64,000 nt of DNA from Leguminivora glycinivorella (GCF_023078275.1 NC_062976.1:1488001-1552000); one strand, 5' to 3'; positions 56,001 to 63,710 are shown, numbered from the stretch's first letter. The notes: a model not told the origin generated them from the sequence alone. A program made the numbers and translations.

Positions 56001-59000
56001 AGCCCCCCGCATATAAGAAATATTAACGTGGTATTTAAAATAAGTTGGGGTAGCGTTTTCTTGTGACCTTTCAGAGCAAACAAAGGGGGGCTCGGGGGGG
56101 CGAAGCCCCCCGCATGAAAGAAAGGTCAACGTAGTATTTAAGATAAGTTGGGTTAGCGTTTTCTTGTGACCTTTAAGAGCAAACAAAGGGGGGCTCGGGG
56201 GGCGAAGCCCCCGCATAAAATAAAGATTAACGTAGTATTTAAAATAAGTTGGGTTAATAAATAATAAATAATGTGATGTTCGAAACGTCGGGCCTAATAT
56301 AAATGTAAGTGTTTACGCGTTTAAGTCCCGTTTTGTTCTAAAATTATGAGTGCAAATCGTGTTAGTCTAAATCAATATAAGTTGGGTTAGCGTTTTCTTG
56401 TGACCTTTCAGAGCAAACAAAGGGGGGCTCGGGGGGCGAAGCCCCCCGCATGAAAGAAAGATCAACGTAGTATTTAAGATAAGTTGGGTTAGCGTTTCCT
56501 TGTGACCTTTAAGAGCAAACAAAGGGGGGCTCGGGGGGCGAAGCCCCCCGCATTAAAAAAAGATTAACGTAGTATTTAAAATAAGTTGGGTTAGCGTTTT
56601 CTTGTGACCTTTCAGAGCAAACAAAGGGGGGCTCGGGGGGCGAAGCCCCCGCATGAAAGAAAGATCAACGTAGTATTTAAGATAAGTTGGGTTAGCGTTT
56701 CCTTATGACCTTTAAGAGCAAACAATGGGGGGCTCGGGGGGCGAAGCCCTGCAAAGCGAAGCGCTGCAAAAAAGAAAGATCAACGTTGTATTTAAAATAA
56801 GTTGGGTTAAGGTTTTCTTGTGATCCTTAAGAGTAAAGAAAAGGGGGGCTCGGGGAGCGAAGCCCCCCGCATGAAAGAAAGATCACCGTAGTATTTAGAA
56901 TAAGTTGGGTTAGCGTTTTCTTGTGACCTTTAAGAGTAAACAAAGAGGGGCTCGGGGGCCGAAGCCCCCCGCATAAAAGAAAGATCAACGTAGTATTTAA
57001 GATAAGTTGGGTTAGCGTTTTCTTGTGACCTTTAAGAGCAAACAAAGGGGGGCTCGGGGGGCGAAGCCCCCCGCATAAAAGAAAGATTAACGTAGTATTT
57101 AAAATAAGTTGGGTTAGCGTTTTCTTGTGACCTTTCAGAGCAAACAAAGAGGGGCTCGGGGGGCGATGCCCCCCGCATAAAAGGATCAACGGTGTATTTA
57201 AAATAAGTTGGGTTAAGGTTTTCTTGTGATGCTTAAGAGTAAAGAAAAGGGGGGCTCGGGGGGCGAAGCCCCCCGCATGAAAGAAAGATCAACGTAGTAT
57301 TTAGAATAAGTTGGGTTAGCGTTTTCTTGTGACCTTTAAGAGCAAACAAAGGGGGGCTCGGGTGGCGAAGCCCCCCGCATGAAAGAAAGATCAACGTAGT
57401 ATTTAGAATAAGTTGGGTTAGCGTTTTCTTGTGACCTTTAAGAGCAAACAAAGGGGGGCTCGGGAGGCGAAGCCCCCCGCATGAAAGAAAGATCAACGTA
57501 GTATTTAGAATAAGTTGGGTTAGCGTTTTCTTGTGACCTTTAAGAGCAAACAAAGGGGGGCTCGGGGGGCGTAGCCCCCCGCATGAAAGAAAAATCAACG
57601 TAGTATTTAAGATAAGTTGGGTTAGCGTTTTCTTGTGACCTTTAAGAGCAAGCAAAGGGGGGCTCGGGGGGCGAAGCCCCCGCATGAAAGAAAGATCAAC
57701 GTAGTATTTAAGATAAGTTGGGTTAGCGTTTCCTTGTGACCTTTAAGAGCAAACAAAGGGGGCTCGGGGGGCGAAGCCCCCGCATAAAAGAAAGATTAAC
57801 GTAGTATTTAAAATAAGTTGGGTTAGCGATTTCTTGTGACCTTTCAGAGCAAACAAAGGGGGGCTCGGGGGGCGAAGCCCCCCGCATAAAAGAAAGATCA
57901 ACGTTGTATTTAAAATAAGTTGGGTTAAGGTTTTCTTGTGATCCTTAAGAGTAAAGAAAAGGGGGGCTCGGGGGGCGAAGCCCCCGCATGAAAGAAAGAT
58001 CAACGTAGTATTTAGAATAAGTTGGGTTAGCGTTTTCTTGTGACCTTTAAGAGCAAACAAAGGAGGGCTCGGGGGGCGAAGCCCCCCGCATAAAAGAAAG
58101 ATCAACGTTGTATTTAAAATAAGTTGGGTAATGGTTTTCCTGTGACCCTTAAGAGCAAATAAAGGGGGGCTCGGCAAAAAAGAAATACTTAAATTTTGTT
58201 TGAATTAGTTGAAATGTGACAATATTTTCTAATCGAGTCAAACAAAATCCCACTAGCTGAGAGCTTCAAAACAATGTATGGCGAAAGTATGTCTCTCTAA
58301 TGTCTTCAAAAAGTCCGCGATGGCACATGTCTATATTGTGTATCTTTTACGGATAACTTACTAGGTATAAACATTTTTATGATAATACCGTAATAAGAAG
58401 GTAGCCGCTAGTTATCCAGAGGCCAAGTGTATAATTTATTATAGTTTTAGTTTTTTTTTAGATGTAATAAATAATATGTAAATGTAACTAACATAGGTTT
58501 AAGGTAATGTACACTAACACTATGGATTTTTTCCGAAATAAAAATTATTGAATTGAATTGAATTGAATTATTAAGTAGCAATTAGCAATAAGTACACGTT
58601 AAGCCACAAATGGCATGTAAAATCCGCCTACTTGAAATAAATGTATGTATAAATGTTAAAAGTATTTCATTATTAATGACTAAAAAGTATAAAATAAATT
58701 AATAGTTTAAAAAACACTATAAAACACGCTTTTATAAATGCACGTAAAAGCCAAAAATAAATTATGGATCGTTCAAGTTGTCTCTATTTGTGAGCTGAAG
58801 TTTAAAAACTATGTGCTTTTAATTATAATATTTGATTGTAAAAGCGTGGGGCGCTGGAACAGGAAAGACTTTCTTGTAAACAAATACTAATCCGAACTTC
58901 CTGGCGAATGAAGTTGCATAAGAACATAACGTTTACATATGCCGCCTAAGGGTTTCCAAAGAGAACCAAAGATATCTCGTCCACGAACAAGAACTCTGCA

Positions 59001-59594
59001 TCCTGTCACTGTAGACACTTTCCCCTTTTGTACTTTGATTACCGGAAAAAAGCGGCGTTCTAAGTGTCGGTGACTGTCGACTCTCCTCGCTACTAGCGCA
59101 TATTTTGTCTGAGTTCGACAAACTGGTACCTACTTTGAACACTGACTTTTAATTGATTTGACTGTTTAATGTAGAACCTACTAGTCATGCTGCAACTCCA
59201 GTTAGCGCGTCAATCTGTGTAACCTCCTTCCCGTAACATAGCATAATTTGATTTATCAGCAAGTTATACAAAAAGTCTTTCCTGTTCCAGCGCCCCACGC
59301 TTTTACAATCAAATATTATAATTAAAAGCACATAGTTTTTAAACTTCAGCTCACAAATAGAGACAACTTGAACGATCCATAATTTATTTTTGGCTTTTAC
59401 GTGCATTTATAAAAGCGTGTTTTATAGTGTTTTTTAAACTATTAATTTATTTGGTTGTAAATTAAAAGGACAATCGTTGCGTACAGGACGGCGCCACACA
59501 CACAGAGCCAACGGCCAGCCTCACGCTGCAGCCCGCGCCGGTGCCCGCCCCCGCGCCCGCGGAGCCCGCACCCGCGCCCGCGCCGCACAACTAA
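45378..59594 (+). CDS. PPP1R11: PPP1R11 (protein phosphatase 1 inhibitor-3) homologue, four exons
   Basis: Exons 45378-45455, 51843-51954, 52793-52932 and 59487-59594 join in phase to 145 codons (family ~126). Introns are GT-AG. Order: a Thr/Ser/Val-rich N-terminus (MATTSTAVATVSSQ); the PP1-binding segment ITLRPRKSRKKVVWTDDTVDNEHM, matching the family's KLRKRK..KKVEWTSDTVDNEHM, where KVVW is the RVxF-type motif; then SKCCCIYEKPKAFGESDSEDSDDE with the invariant CCCIYEKP; a Cys/His cluster CEHCFGHVEKRH used for zinc and RING-like ligase activity; and a Pro/Ala tail APVPAPAPAEPAPAP. Known role: nuclear PP1 inhibitor and E3 ubiquitin ligase. Intron 1 (6.4 kb) contains the whole SUGCT gene; intron 3 (6.5 kb) holds large satellite arrays and a long inverted repeat. 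The last 3' splice site (gttgcgtacag) has a weak pyrimidine tract. Confidence 0.93.
45547..45862 (+). CDS. SUGCT: SUGCT exon 1
   Basis: Mitochondrial presequence and first CoA-transferase block. Ends TCT CAG GAA G|gtaagc (phase 1). Confidence 0.92.
45547..48467 (+). CDS. SUGCT: Succinate-hydroxymethylglutarate CoA-transferase (SUGCT) homologue, three exons
   Basis: Exons 45547-45862, 46638-46815 and 47687-48467 join in phase to 424 codons (human protein ~445). A class III CoA-transferase (CaiB family). Start MGVFKRILIPSKQFCVSTADYS is a basic, hydroxylated mitochondrial presequence; upstream in-frame codons begin only with GTG. Then come LSDVSVLDLTRIVAGPFCTMTLGDLGANVIKVE, the conserved N-terminal CaiB block; RNKKSICLDLKS; VENFLPGKLDK; ITGFGPTGPY; GYDVVAAAMGGLVNATG; and RPAKPGVAITDLTTGLHA, whose Asp (ITD) occupies the catalytic aspartate position of the family. 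Next are IDCNLLSTQISSMINLASVYL, RWGTAHANLVPYQAF and the C-terminal lobe to GYDDGKIDGLY. Known role: glutarate to glutaryl-CoA exchange with succinyl-CoA in lysine/tryptophan catabolism. The gene lies entirely within PPP1R11 intron 1 on the same strand. Confidence 0.95.
46638..46815 (+). CDS. SUGCT: SUGCT exon 2
   Basis: Acceptor ttaattttcag, begins GG AAA AAT GTG (GKNVIYDLAEKCDVMVENF). Ends AAA CCA GG|gtaag. Confidence 0.92.
46948..47093 (-). repeat. Partial family F2 repeat in SUGCT intron 2
   Basis: aacccccgacgcaaaaacga, GTCT run, ctcccgaacggatgaaccg, gtcgggagtgttcatagcc. The 5' half of the family is missing. Confidence 0.75.
47527..47664. mobile_element. 138-bp TA-flanked MITE in SUGCT intron 2
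   Basis: Same family and length as 2234-2371. It ends 22 bases before exon 3, so it abuts the branch-point/pyrimidine region of the 3' splice site. Confidence 0.8.
47687..48467 (+). CDS. SUGCT: SUGCT exon 3 (terminal)
   Basis: Acceptor aatatcctttcag, begins T TAC GAC GTA (completing PGYDVV) and runs to TGA at 48465. It encodes the catalytic-Asp region and the whole C-terminal lobe. Confidence 0.95.
48468..48936. other. SUGCT 3' UTR and spacer
   Basis: No canonical AATAAA close to the stop. AT-rich, no repeat recognised before 48937. Confidence 0.4.
48937..49272. mobile_element. MITE split by a LINE tail
   Basis: Ends gtcactactttt / aaagtagtgac. The two halves match the uninterrupted 149-bp copy at 60233-60381. 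The middle (about 49008-49178) is a LINE 3' end: gggatcacgcctgaaataaa followed by (TTTCA)n. Confidence 0.7.
49273..50544. other. Intronic spacer, no gene recognised
   Basis: AT-rich, without recognisable repeat families or conserved frames. Confidence 0.4.
50545..50668. mobile_element. MITE of the TTTTCACATTATCCGAT family
   Basis: agatatccgatatcggatgt to atcggatcggatagtgtgaa aac, with cgccatcttggattttacca. Confidence 0.7.
50730..50945 (-). pseudogene. LINE ORF2 C-terminal fragment
   Basis: Decodes LAHRRKDASLSVFYRLHFGE-like, then CAQELHELIPP and FYHRTLRRTAGLHPYLVDM, the conserved block after the RT of several insect LINEs. Truncated on both sides. Confidence 0.65.
51228..51583 (+). mobile_element. 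Retroposed insertion with 15-bp target duplication and tRNA-like segment
   Basis: GCATAGGTTTCTCTT flanks both sides exactly (51213-51227, 51584-51598). Long exact duplications are typical of LINE-machinery insertions. It contains a tRNA-like sequence at 51461-51533. Confidence 0.65.
51461..51533 (+). pseudogene. tRNA-like sequence, probably SINE-derived, not a working tRNA
   Basis: A-box TGGCCGAGTGG, B-box GGTTCGATTCC, a 5-bp anticodon stem TCCGT/ACGGA and a 5-bp T-stem GCTGG/CCAGC. The acceptor stem has an A-A mismatch and the position before the anticodon is C rather than the universal U, so it is more likely a SINE head or pseudogene. Confidence 0.55.
51843..51954 (+). CDS. PPP1R11: PPP1R11 exon 2
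   Basis: Acceptor tttttctctcag; PAEPVAVITLRPRKSRKKVV WTDDTVDNEHMNKKKSK; ends AAA T|gtaagt (phase 1). Confidence 0.93.
52103..52327 (-). repeat. Family F2 repeat, minus orientation
   Basis: taacccccgacgcaaaaacg to aatcttaattttgtggtta. Confidence 0.8.
52330..52517. repeat. LINE scrap followed by a partial MITE
   Basis: gggcttactcttggccacag ... gagtgagttcgcccagaaga tgcctgttca and gatttgaaggttgccgggtt match 59893-60000. Then tcccataaatttaagccgcc and gatcggataatgtgaaaac are the right half of the TTTTCACATTATCCGAT MITE. Confidence 0.6.
52578..52668. mobile_element. 91-bp MITE (GTACAGTCAGC ends)
   Basis: gtacagtcagccaa and ttagctgaccgtac, with ccacttttcggcctta / gagtcgaaaagacc partly inverted. 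Confidence 0.6.
52793..52932 (+). CDS. PPP1R11: PPP1R11 exon 3 (first donor)
   Basis: Acceptor tgtttattccag; GT TGC TGC completes C-C-C. It encodes IYEKPKAFGESDSEDSDDECEHCFGHVEKRH and ends GAT GAA CAG|gtttgt in phase 0. Only this first donor gives a full-length protein. Confidence 0.9.
52852..53420 (+). repeat. Six tandem copies of the 3' part of exon 3 plus its splice donor
   Basis: gcgagcactgcttcggccac starts at 52858, 52951, 53051, 53151, 53245 and 53345 (spacings 93, 100, 100, 94, 100 bp; the 6-bp difference is catcgg). Each unit ends cag|gtttgtgtat, giving donors at 52933, 53033, 53133, 53227, 53327 and 53421. Units 2-6 lack the acceptor. Use of any later donor would retain an in-frame TGA at 52948, giving an end DEQVCVYR without the Pro/Ala tail. 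The open frames in this array are periodic artefacts. Confidence 0.92.
53458..53634. mobile_element. Weak inverted-repeat element (AATGAGGAG ends)
   Basis: aaaatgaggagccacac and tgcctcctcatt are inverted. Inside, tgtgagagagataaaaaaat / tcttatcgctctcacgta also pair. Confidence 0.5.
53650..54316 (+). repeat. Family F1 repeat with 3' extension
   Basis: Complete F1 (53650-54227) with a GGAC run at 54122-54170, then cagttttgtcacgacaatta ... gagtacaactcgcacttgac cggtttttaa, absent from the other copies. Confidence 0.8.
54468..55217. repeat. 120-bp satellite, six units plus a partial
   Basis: ggtctgatgatggagccgga starts at about 54468, 54588, 54708, 54828, 54948, 55068 and 55188. Units are over 95% alike by eye. 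The minus-strand 278-codon frame (54351-55187) is a 40-residue periodic artefact. The core GGTCTGATGATGGAGCC is shared, inverted, with the satellite at 3.6-4.4 kb. Confidence 0.92.
55218..58177. repeat. ~102-bp GC-hairpin satellite, about 28 units
   Basis: Each unit has ggggggctcggggggcgaag cccccc, then gcataaaagaaagatcaacg, tagtatttaaaataagttgg, gttagcgttttcttgtgacc, tttaagagcaaacaaa. Spacing is 101-103 bp; 34-codon periodicity produces the many long minus-strand frames. A short deletion/fusion occurs near 56005 and an unrelated segment at 56272-56385. G-rich arms could form hairpins or G-quadruplexes. It directly abuts the 120-bp satellite. Confidence 0.92.
56262..56380 (+). mobile_element. 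Segment interrupting the GC-hairpin satellite
   Basis: aataaataataaataatgtg, acgcgtttaagtcccgtttt, atgagtgcaaatcgtgttag tctaaatcaatata. Its right half matches 11375-11437. Satellite sequence resumes immediately with taagttgggttagcg. Confidence 0.6.
58200..58568 (+). repeat. Spacer and LINE tail with (GAATT)n
   Basis: The end ggttttttccgaaataaaaa-like followed by ttattgaattgaattgaatt (58546-58568) is a CR1-type 3' tail. No ORF upstream. Confidence 0.5.
58692..59452. repeat. Long inverted repeat, ~187-bp arms, 388-bp spacer
   Basis: The left arm aaataaattaatagtttaaa ... gcgctggaacaggaaagac (58692-58878) is matched inverted at 59267-59452 with hardly a mismatch. No target duplication is evident. 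The right arm ends 34 bases before PPP1R11 exon 4, so an intron hairpin would form beside the acceptor. The minus-strand frame 59185-59406 lies in the arm. Confidence 0.9.
59487..59594 (+). CDS. PPP1R11: PPP1R11 exon 4 (terminal)
   Basis: Acceptor gttgcgtacag; D-G-A-T-H-T-E-P-T-A-S-L-T-L-Q-P then a Pro/Ala tail ending PHN-TAA. Composition and position match the proline-rich family C-terminus. It is phase 0, consistent with exon 3. Confidence 0.85.
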   Translation, partial: DGATHTEPTASLTLQPAPVPAPAPAEPAPAPAPHN

Positions 59595-59892
59595 CGAGTA
59601 CCACATATCACTACGCCTATACTGTTACTGGAACATTATCGCGAAAAAAGATTCAAATCCTTTTTTTTTCCAAAATAAGTAAATTTAATGTTTTTCCTAG
59701 TCAAAATCACGAGCCCTTTCGACCCTACTAGGTAAAAAAAGCGTCCTTAATTTAATTTTTCCACTTCGTTGCCATTTTTCAAACACTTTATACAGCGGTT
59801 ACAAAGTGGAAAGTTTGCAAAATAATAGAAAATCTTGGGACCATTTTTTTGTCTCTTGTTTTTGTCCTTCTGATTTTTTTTTTTTATAAATG
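59595..59892 (+). other. PPP1R11 3' UTR (presumed)
   Basis: No clear AATAAA within 300 bases; AT-rich with no repeat. Confidence 0.35.
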
Positions 59893-60000
59893 GGCTTACT
59901 CTTGACCACAGACTAGCCAAAGGCAACGTGGCCTACGATGGAGTGAGCTCGCCCAGAAGATGCCTGTTCACTCTTGATTTGAAGGTTGCCGGGTTATATG
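59893..60000 (+). repeat. LINE scrap (same family as 52330)
   Basis: gggcttactcttgaccacag, gtggcctacgatggagtgag ctcgcccagaagatgcctgt, gatttgaaggttgccgggtt. Confidence 0.6.
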
Positions 60001-60232
60001 AGGAAAAACATAATATTTACCTACTTTAGAAAAAATATTTTTGGTGATTGTTCTCGCGAGAATGCCCTAGACTATGATGCATTTCAATACTGGGACACAA
60101 AACCATGACATTGCAAACAATGTAATATTAATATAATCTAACACGAACGCCAAAAAAGCCTGTCACCTGTTTCACCACTGTGGACTGTGACACTTTGCCG
60201 TTCATTACCTGTTCATGATCAACAGAGAAATA

Positions 60233-60381
60233 TCGTCACTACTTTAAAAAAAAACTTGTATCTTCGTCTGTCAATGAAAATAAAATTGTAGTAAGTGTGT
60301 ATGGAATGCATATAGACTTACTGCGTTTTAACTTTGAGGAACAGCGTGAAATACGAGATTTTTTAAAGTAGTGACGATATT
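60233..60381. mobile_element. 149-bp MITE (ATCGTCACTACTTTAAAAAA ends)
   Basis: Inverted ends with tatcgtcactactttaaaaa. Intact version of the split copy at 48937-49272. Confidence 0.75.
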
Positions 60382-60470
60382 GATGCTGAGTAACAAAGTT
60401 ATTTATCGACCCGGAAATAGACACAGAATTATCAGCATCAAGTGTCACTAGTGAAATAGTCAATTGATAA

Positions 60471-61199
60471 CGTCATGCTCCACGGCAGCGCCACCTTAGC
60501 TTTGATGAACATAAACATATGGGAAAATATCTATATAAAGTCTATAAAATTCTAGACTAGTTTAAAAAATATCTATGTTTCTAGTTTCGTCGTGAGCTCT
60601 TATATATTGTGGCGCTGCTGTAGAGCATACTCCACAGCAGCGCCACCATAAAATATCAATTACTGCATATGGTACAGGCACGTATATGGCTTTAAATAAT
60701 TCTATAACAATTCTATATTGACCTAGCTTACAAAATCCCTACTTTTATTTTGCATTTAGGAAAATACGATGCCACAAACCTTTTGTAAGAAATAATTATC
60801 GCAGCGCCTTACTGAAAATCTCGGCAAAATTGTTAGTGTGTTTGCCTTGATTTTTTATTAAGGCGCTGCGATAATTATTTGTTATAAAAGATTTGTGGCA
60901 TCGTATTTTCCTACATGCAAAATAAAAGTAGGGATTTTGTAAGCTAGGTCAATATAGAATTGTTATAGAATTATTTGAAGCCATATACGTGCCTGTACCA
61001 TATGCAGTAATTGATATTTTATGGTGGCGCTGCTGTGGAGTATGCTCTACAGCAGCGCCACAATGTATAAGAGCTCACGACGAAACTAGAAACATAGATA
61101 TTTTTTAACTAGTCTAGAATTTTAAAGACTTTATAAAGATATTTTCCCATATGTTTATGTTCATCAAAGCTAAGGTGGCGCTGCCGTGGAGCATGACGT
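60471..61199. mobile_element. 729-bp foldback element with 9-bp target duplication
   Basis: AATTGATAA flanks at 60462-60470 and 61200-61208. The element is almost entirely two inverted arms of ~340 bp (cgtcatgctccacggcagcg ... gaaataattatcgcagcgcc) meeting around a ~45-base loop near 60835. Each arm carries an additional inner hairpin, gtggcgctgctgtagagcat. A 9-bp duplication and long arms are known for Foldback and Mutator-type elements. No ORF. Confidence 0.92.
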
Positions 61200-61269
61200 A
61201 ATTGATAAAGAGTAAAATGGCCAAACACTATTAACCTTCAAACTAAATAAATTGATGAATTTGATTCCG

Positions 61270-61490
61270 TTTGATGTTTTAAACTTAGTATTTTCCTCGT
61301 GTTGGTATGGTGAAAAATGTTGTTTCTCTCGGTGACAAAATTTGTTTAACCTCCATGCCTTGAAACCGACCCAACGCTAAAGATTCCACTTTTCAACATT
61401 GGAATCCTTCGCTCGCTCGGGTATCAATAGGTACTAGCATGAACGGTTAAACAAAAACTTTGTCCCCGTCTATAATAAATAACTATAATC
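61270..61490 (+). repeat. Fragment related to 16380 and family F4
   Basis: ttcctcgtgttggtatggtg aaaaatgttg resembles 16395-16430. aaaactttgtccccgtctat aataaataactata resembles the F4 end. Confidence 0.45.
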
Positions 61491-61927
61491 TCTATGTACT
61501 TGTCACTTGAATACATGTCAGACCCTTTAGCACAATTTATTATTTATTTTATTTATTATATTTATAAATTGTGCTAGAGGGGCTGCTGTAAAAAAACCAG
61601 TCTTAAATGTTATCATAATTTTAATGTTATAAAATAATAAACACTTAAAATTTGATAAGTTCCCGAAAACCGTAGATTAGTGCCTTAAAGTCCATTTTCT
61701 CTTATCAACTTCGAAATTTGTTAAAAACATATGAACTTTAAGTTTATATGGCAGAAAGTCTTCTTTGCAATGGCACTCTTAGATAGGTGTTTAAGAATTT
61801 TGTTAAGGTTACATTTAAGTAATTCTGTTAAAGCGATAATACTTAATATTCCACGGTACTTATACCGTAACTTATTACTTGGTAATAAATACATGTGAAT
61901 ACATACTGTTTTAGTTTTATTACATAC
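61491..61927. other. Spacer with one hairpin
   Basis: ccctttagcacaatttat and ataaattgtgctagaggg (61525-61582) form a hairpin over an ATTT-rich loop. The remainder is AT-rich with no gene. Confidence 0.45.
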
Positions 61928-62103
61928 TAGCTTTTGCCCGCGGCTTCGCTCGCGTTAGAAAAAGACAAAAAGTAGCTTATGTCACTCTCCATCCCTTCAA
62001 CTATCTTCACTTAAAAAATCACGTCAATTCGTCGCTCCGTTTTGCCGTGAAAGACGGACAAACAAACAGACACACACACTTTCCCATTTATAATATTAGT
62101 ATG
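61928..62103 (+). repeat. Family F5 repeat (complete)
   Basis: ctagcttttgcccgcggctt to ttcccatttataatattagt. Confidence 0.8.
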
Positions 62104-62529
62104 TACCTAATAGTATGGATAGTATAGAAGTATAGATTAGTATAGATATCATGAATTTTATCACTGCCTATTGTAATTGATATTACTGTATCATATCAGA
62201 GAGCCTTTATAAAATGAGAATCGTTTGCATCTTAGCGAATGAAATTGAAATATACCTATATATTACCAGGGGCGGCTCACTCCGTGATTCTATCGCCGCG
62301 CTACAAGTACAATAAATATTTCATTTTCATTTTCATTTTTTTTCATCCTGGCGGCCGCGAGTTCGCGGCCTACTCAGGGGTGGCGCGCGTTCTCACGGAA
62401 TGCACGTTCGCACTTTCTATTGTTACTTTACGTCGTCAGGTTTTTTAAGCGATGTCCGCGTGTGGAATGGCTAATAATACTTACTTAAATAGACATATAT
62501 TAAATAAGATAGACCATACCAAACCATAA
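62104..62529. other. LINE tail and spacer
   Basis: cgctacaagtacaataaata with (TTTCA)n at 62312-62345 is a LINE 3' end. The rest is unrecognised. Confidence 0.4.
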
Positions 62530-62655
62530 GACATTCTTACACAGATCTACTTCCCACGGAAAAGTTCAATAAGGCTTGTGATGTTGGAACTTGAACAAAA
62601 ATATATAAATACAGTATAATTATATAACTAGAAAATACCCAAGACTTGAATATAA
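62530..62655 (-). mobile_element. Decayed tail of the tRNA-derived SINE at 28733
   Basis: acattcttacacagatctac, aataaggcttgtgatgttgg and taactagaaaatacccaaga parallel 28762-28872. The tRNA head is lost. Confidence 0.6.
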
Positions 62656-63086
62656 TAGTATAACATTTTATGTGAGTATTAATTCGTTTGGATCCATTAG
62701 TAACCCTATCACCGGACGCCGCGCACGTGCGGCTCGTTTCTTTGTAAGAACTTTGTAGGTATTTAAAAAAAGGCGGCATTTCGTGAACATCAAAGCAGTG
62801 GGCCTTCTGTACTTGTACTATTATATATTCTGTGATATTACCACTGACGAATGAGTGTTCCAGGCAGGCAAGCATGGTTGCGCGATAAACGATTAACATC
62901 GGGCCGTCCTAGGGTTGCAAAAAACGTTTTTTTTGTAGCTTGAAAAAAAAAACAGTTTTTTATGGAATATGTTTTTTTTTTCTTAGTAAAATTTGCAAAG
63001 TGGTTAATACTTTTATACGGTTTTTTAGACTTTATGTTAACTATTAAACGAATTTTAATTTAATAACTTTAATTTCTGCACGGGTA

Positions 63087-63189
63087 GCATGGTCGCGCGA
63101 TAGACGATAAAGTATCAGGCCGTCCCTATTGCACTATTAGTAAGTGCGATAGGAACGGCCATATGTTTTATCATTTATCGCGCGACCAT
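63087..63189. mobile_element. 103-bp hairpin element (GCATGGTCGCGCGATAGACG)
   Basis: Near-complete inverted arms with ggccgtccctattgcacta; the loop is only a few bases (ttagtaa). Confidence 0.85.
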
Positions 63190-63205
63190 AATTGCCTGCC
63201 TGCAC

Positions 63206-63320
63206 GGGAAGCATGGTCGCGCAATAGACGATAAAATAGCAGGCCGTCCCTATCGCACTATCTGTAAGTGCGATAGGGACAGCCTGATATTTTATCGTCT
63301 ATCGCGCGACCATGCTTCCC
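63206..63320. mobile_element. 115-bp hairpin element, tandem sister of the preceding
   Basis: gggaagcatggtcgcgcaat and inverse gcgcgaccatgcttccc. Slightly longer arms than 63087-63189. Confidence 0.85.
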
Positions 63321-63710
63321 ATGCTGGTCTTATAAAACTGACATTTACGAAATCTGTAGTTGGTAGTTATCGCTATTTACTGTTGGCAACACCACCACCT
63401 CTCCATGCTCCACGGCGCGTCGGGGATTCCCCAATAAGCGTTTGTATACTGAAGTTAATCGAATCACGAAAAACTGTTATTGTCGAATTTTTTGTTCATC
63501 TGAACACGATGCTCGGGTTTTTTCCATAATTCTGAAAAAAAAATTGTTTCTTTTTCTAGGTGCAACCCTAGGCCGTCCCTATCGCACTTACAAATAGTGC
63601 CATAGGGAAGGGGGACGGCCTAATGTGGCCTTGCCTGGCAAAGAGTAGAAAATGATAAGGGCGCCACTGTATATCTAAACCGTTCTGTATGTGGCAACTA
63701 TTAAGTCACT

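Larger units (their letters stand above)
62910..63570. mobile_element. 661-bp hAT-like element with exact 8-bp target duplication
   Basis: TAGGGTTGCA and TGCAACCCTA termini. GGCCGTCC at 62902-62909 and 63571-63578. 8-bp duplications and TAGGG/CAGGG ends are characteristic of hAT. No transposase. It carries two hairpin elements of the same family as its insertion target. Confidence 0.88.
62871..63640. mobile_element. GCATGGTCGCGCGATA hairpin element split by a hAT-like insertion
   Basis: Left part agcatggttgcgcgataaac ... gggccgtcc, right part ggccgtccctatcgcactta ... gggacggcctaatg. Interrupted at 62910-63570. Confidence 0.75.

Noticed and set aside
55171..58177. Series of long minus-strand frames repeating LRPPSPPLFALKGHKKTLTQ
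   Set aside because: By-product of the ~102-bp GC-hairpin satellite. Frames start and stop wherever unit length deviates, and no promoter or conserved ends are present.
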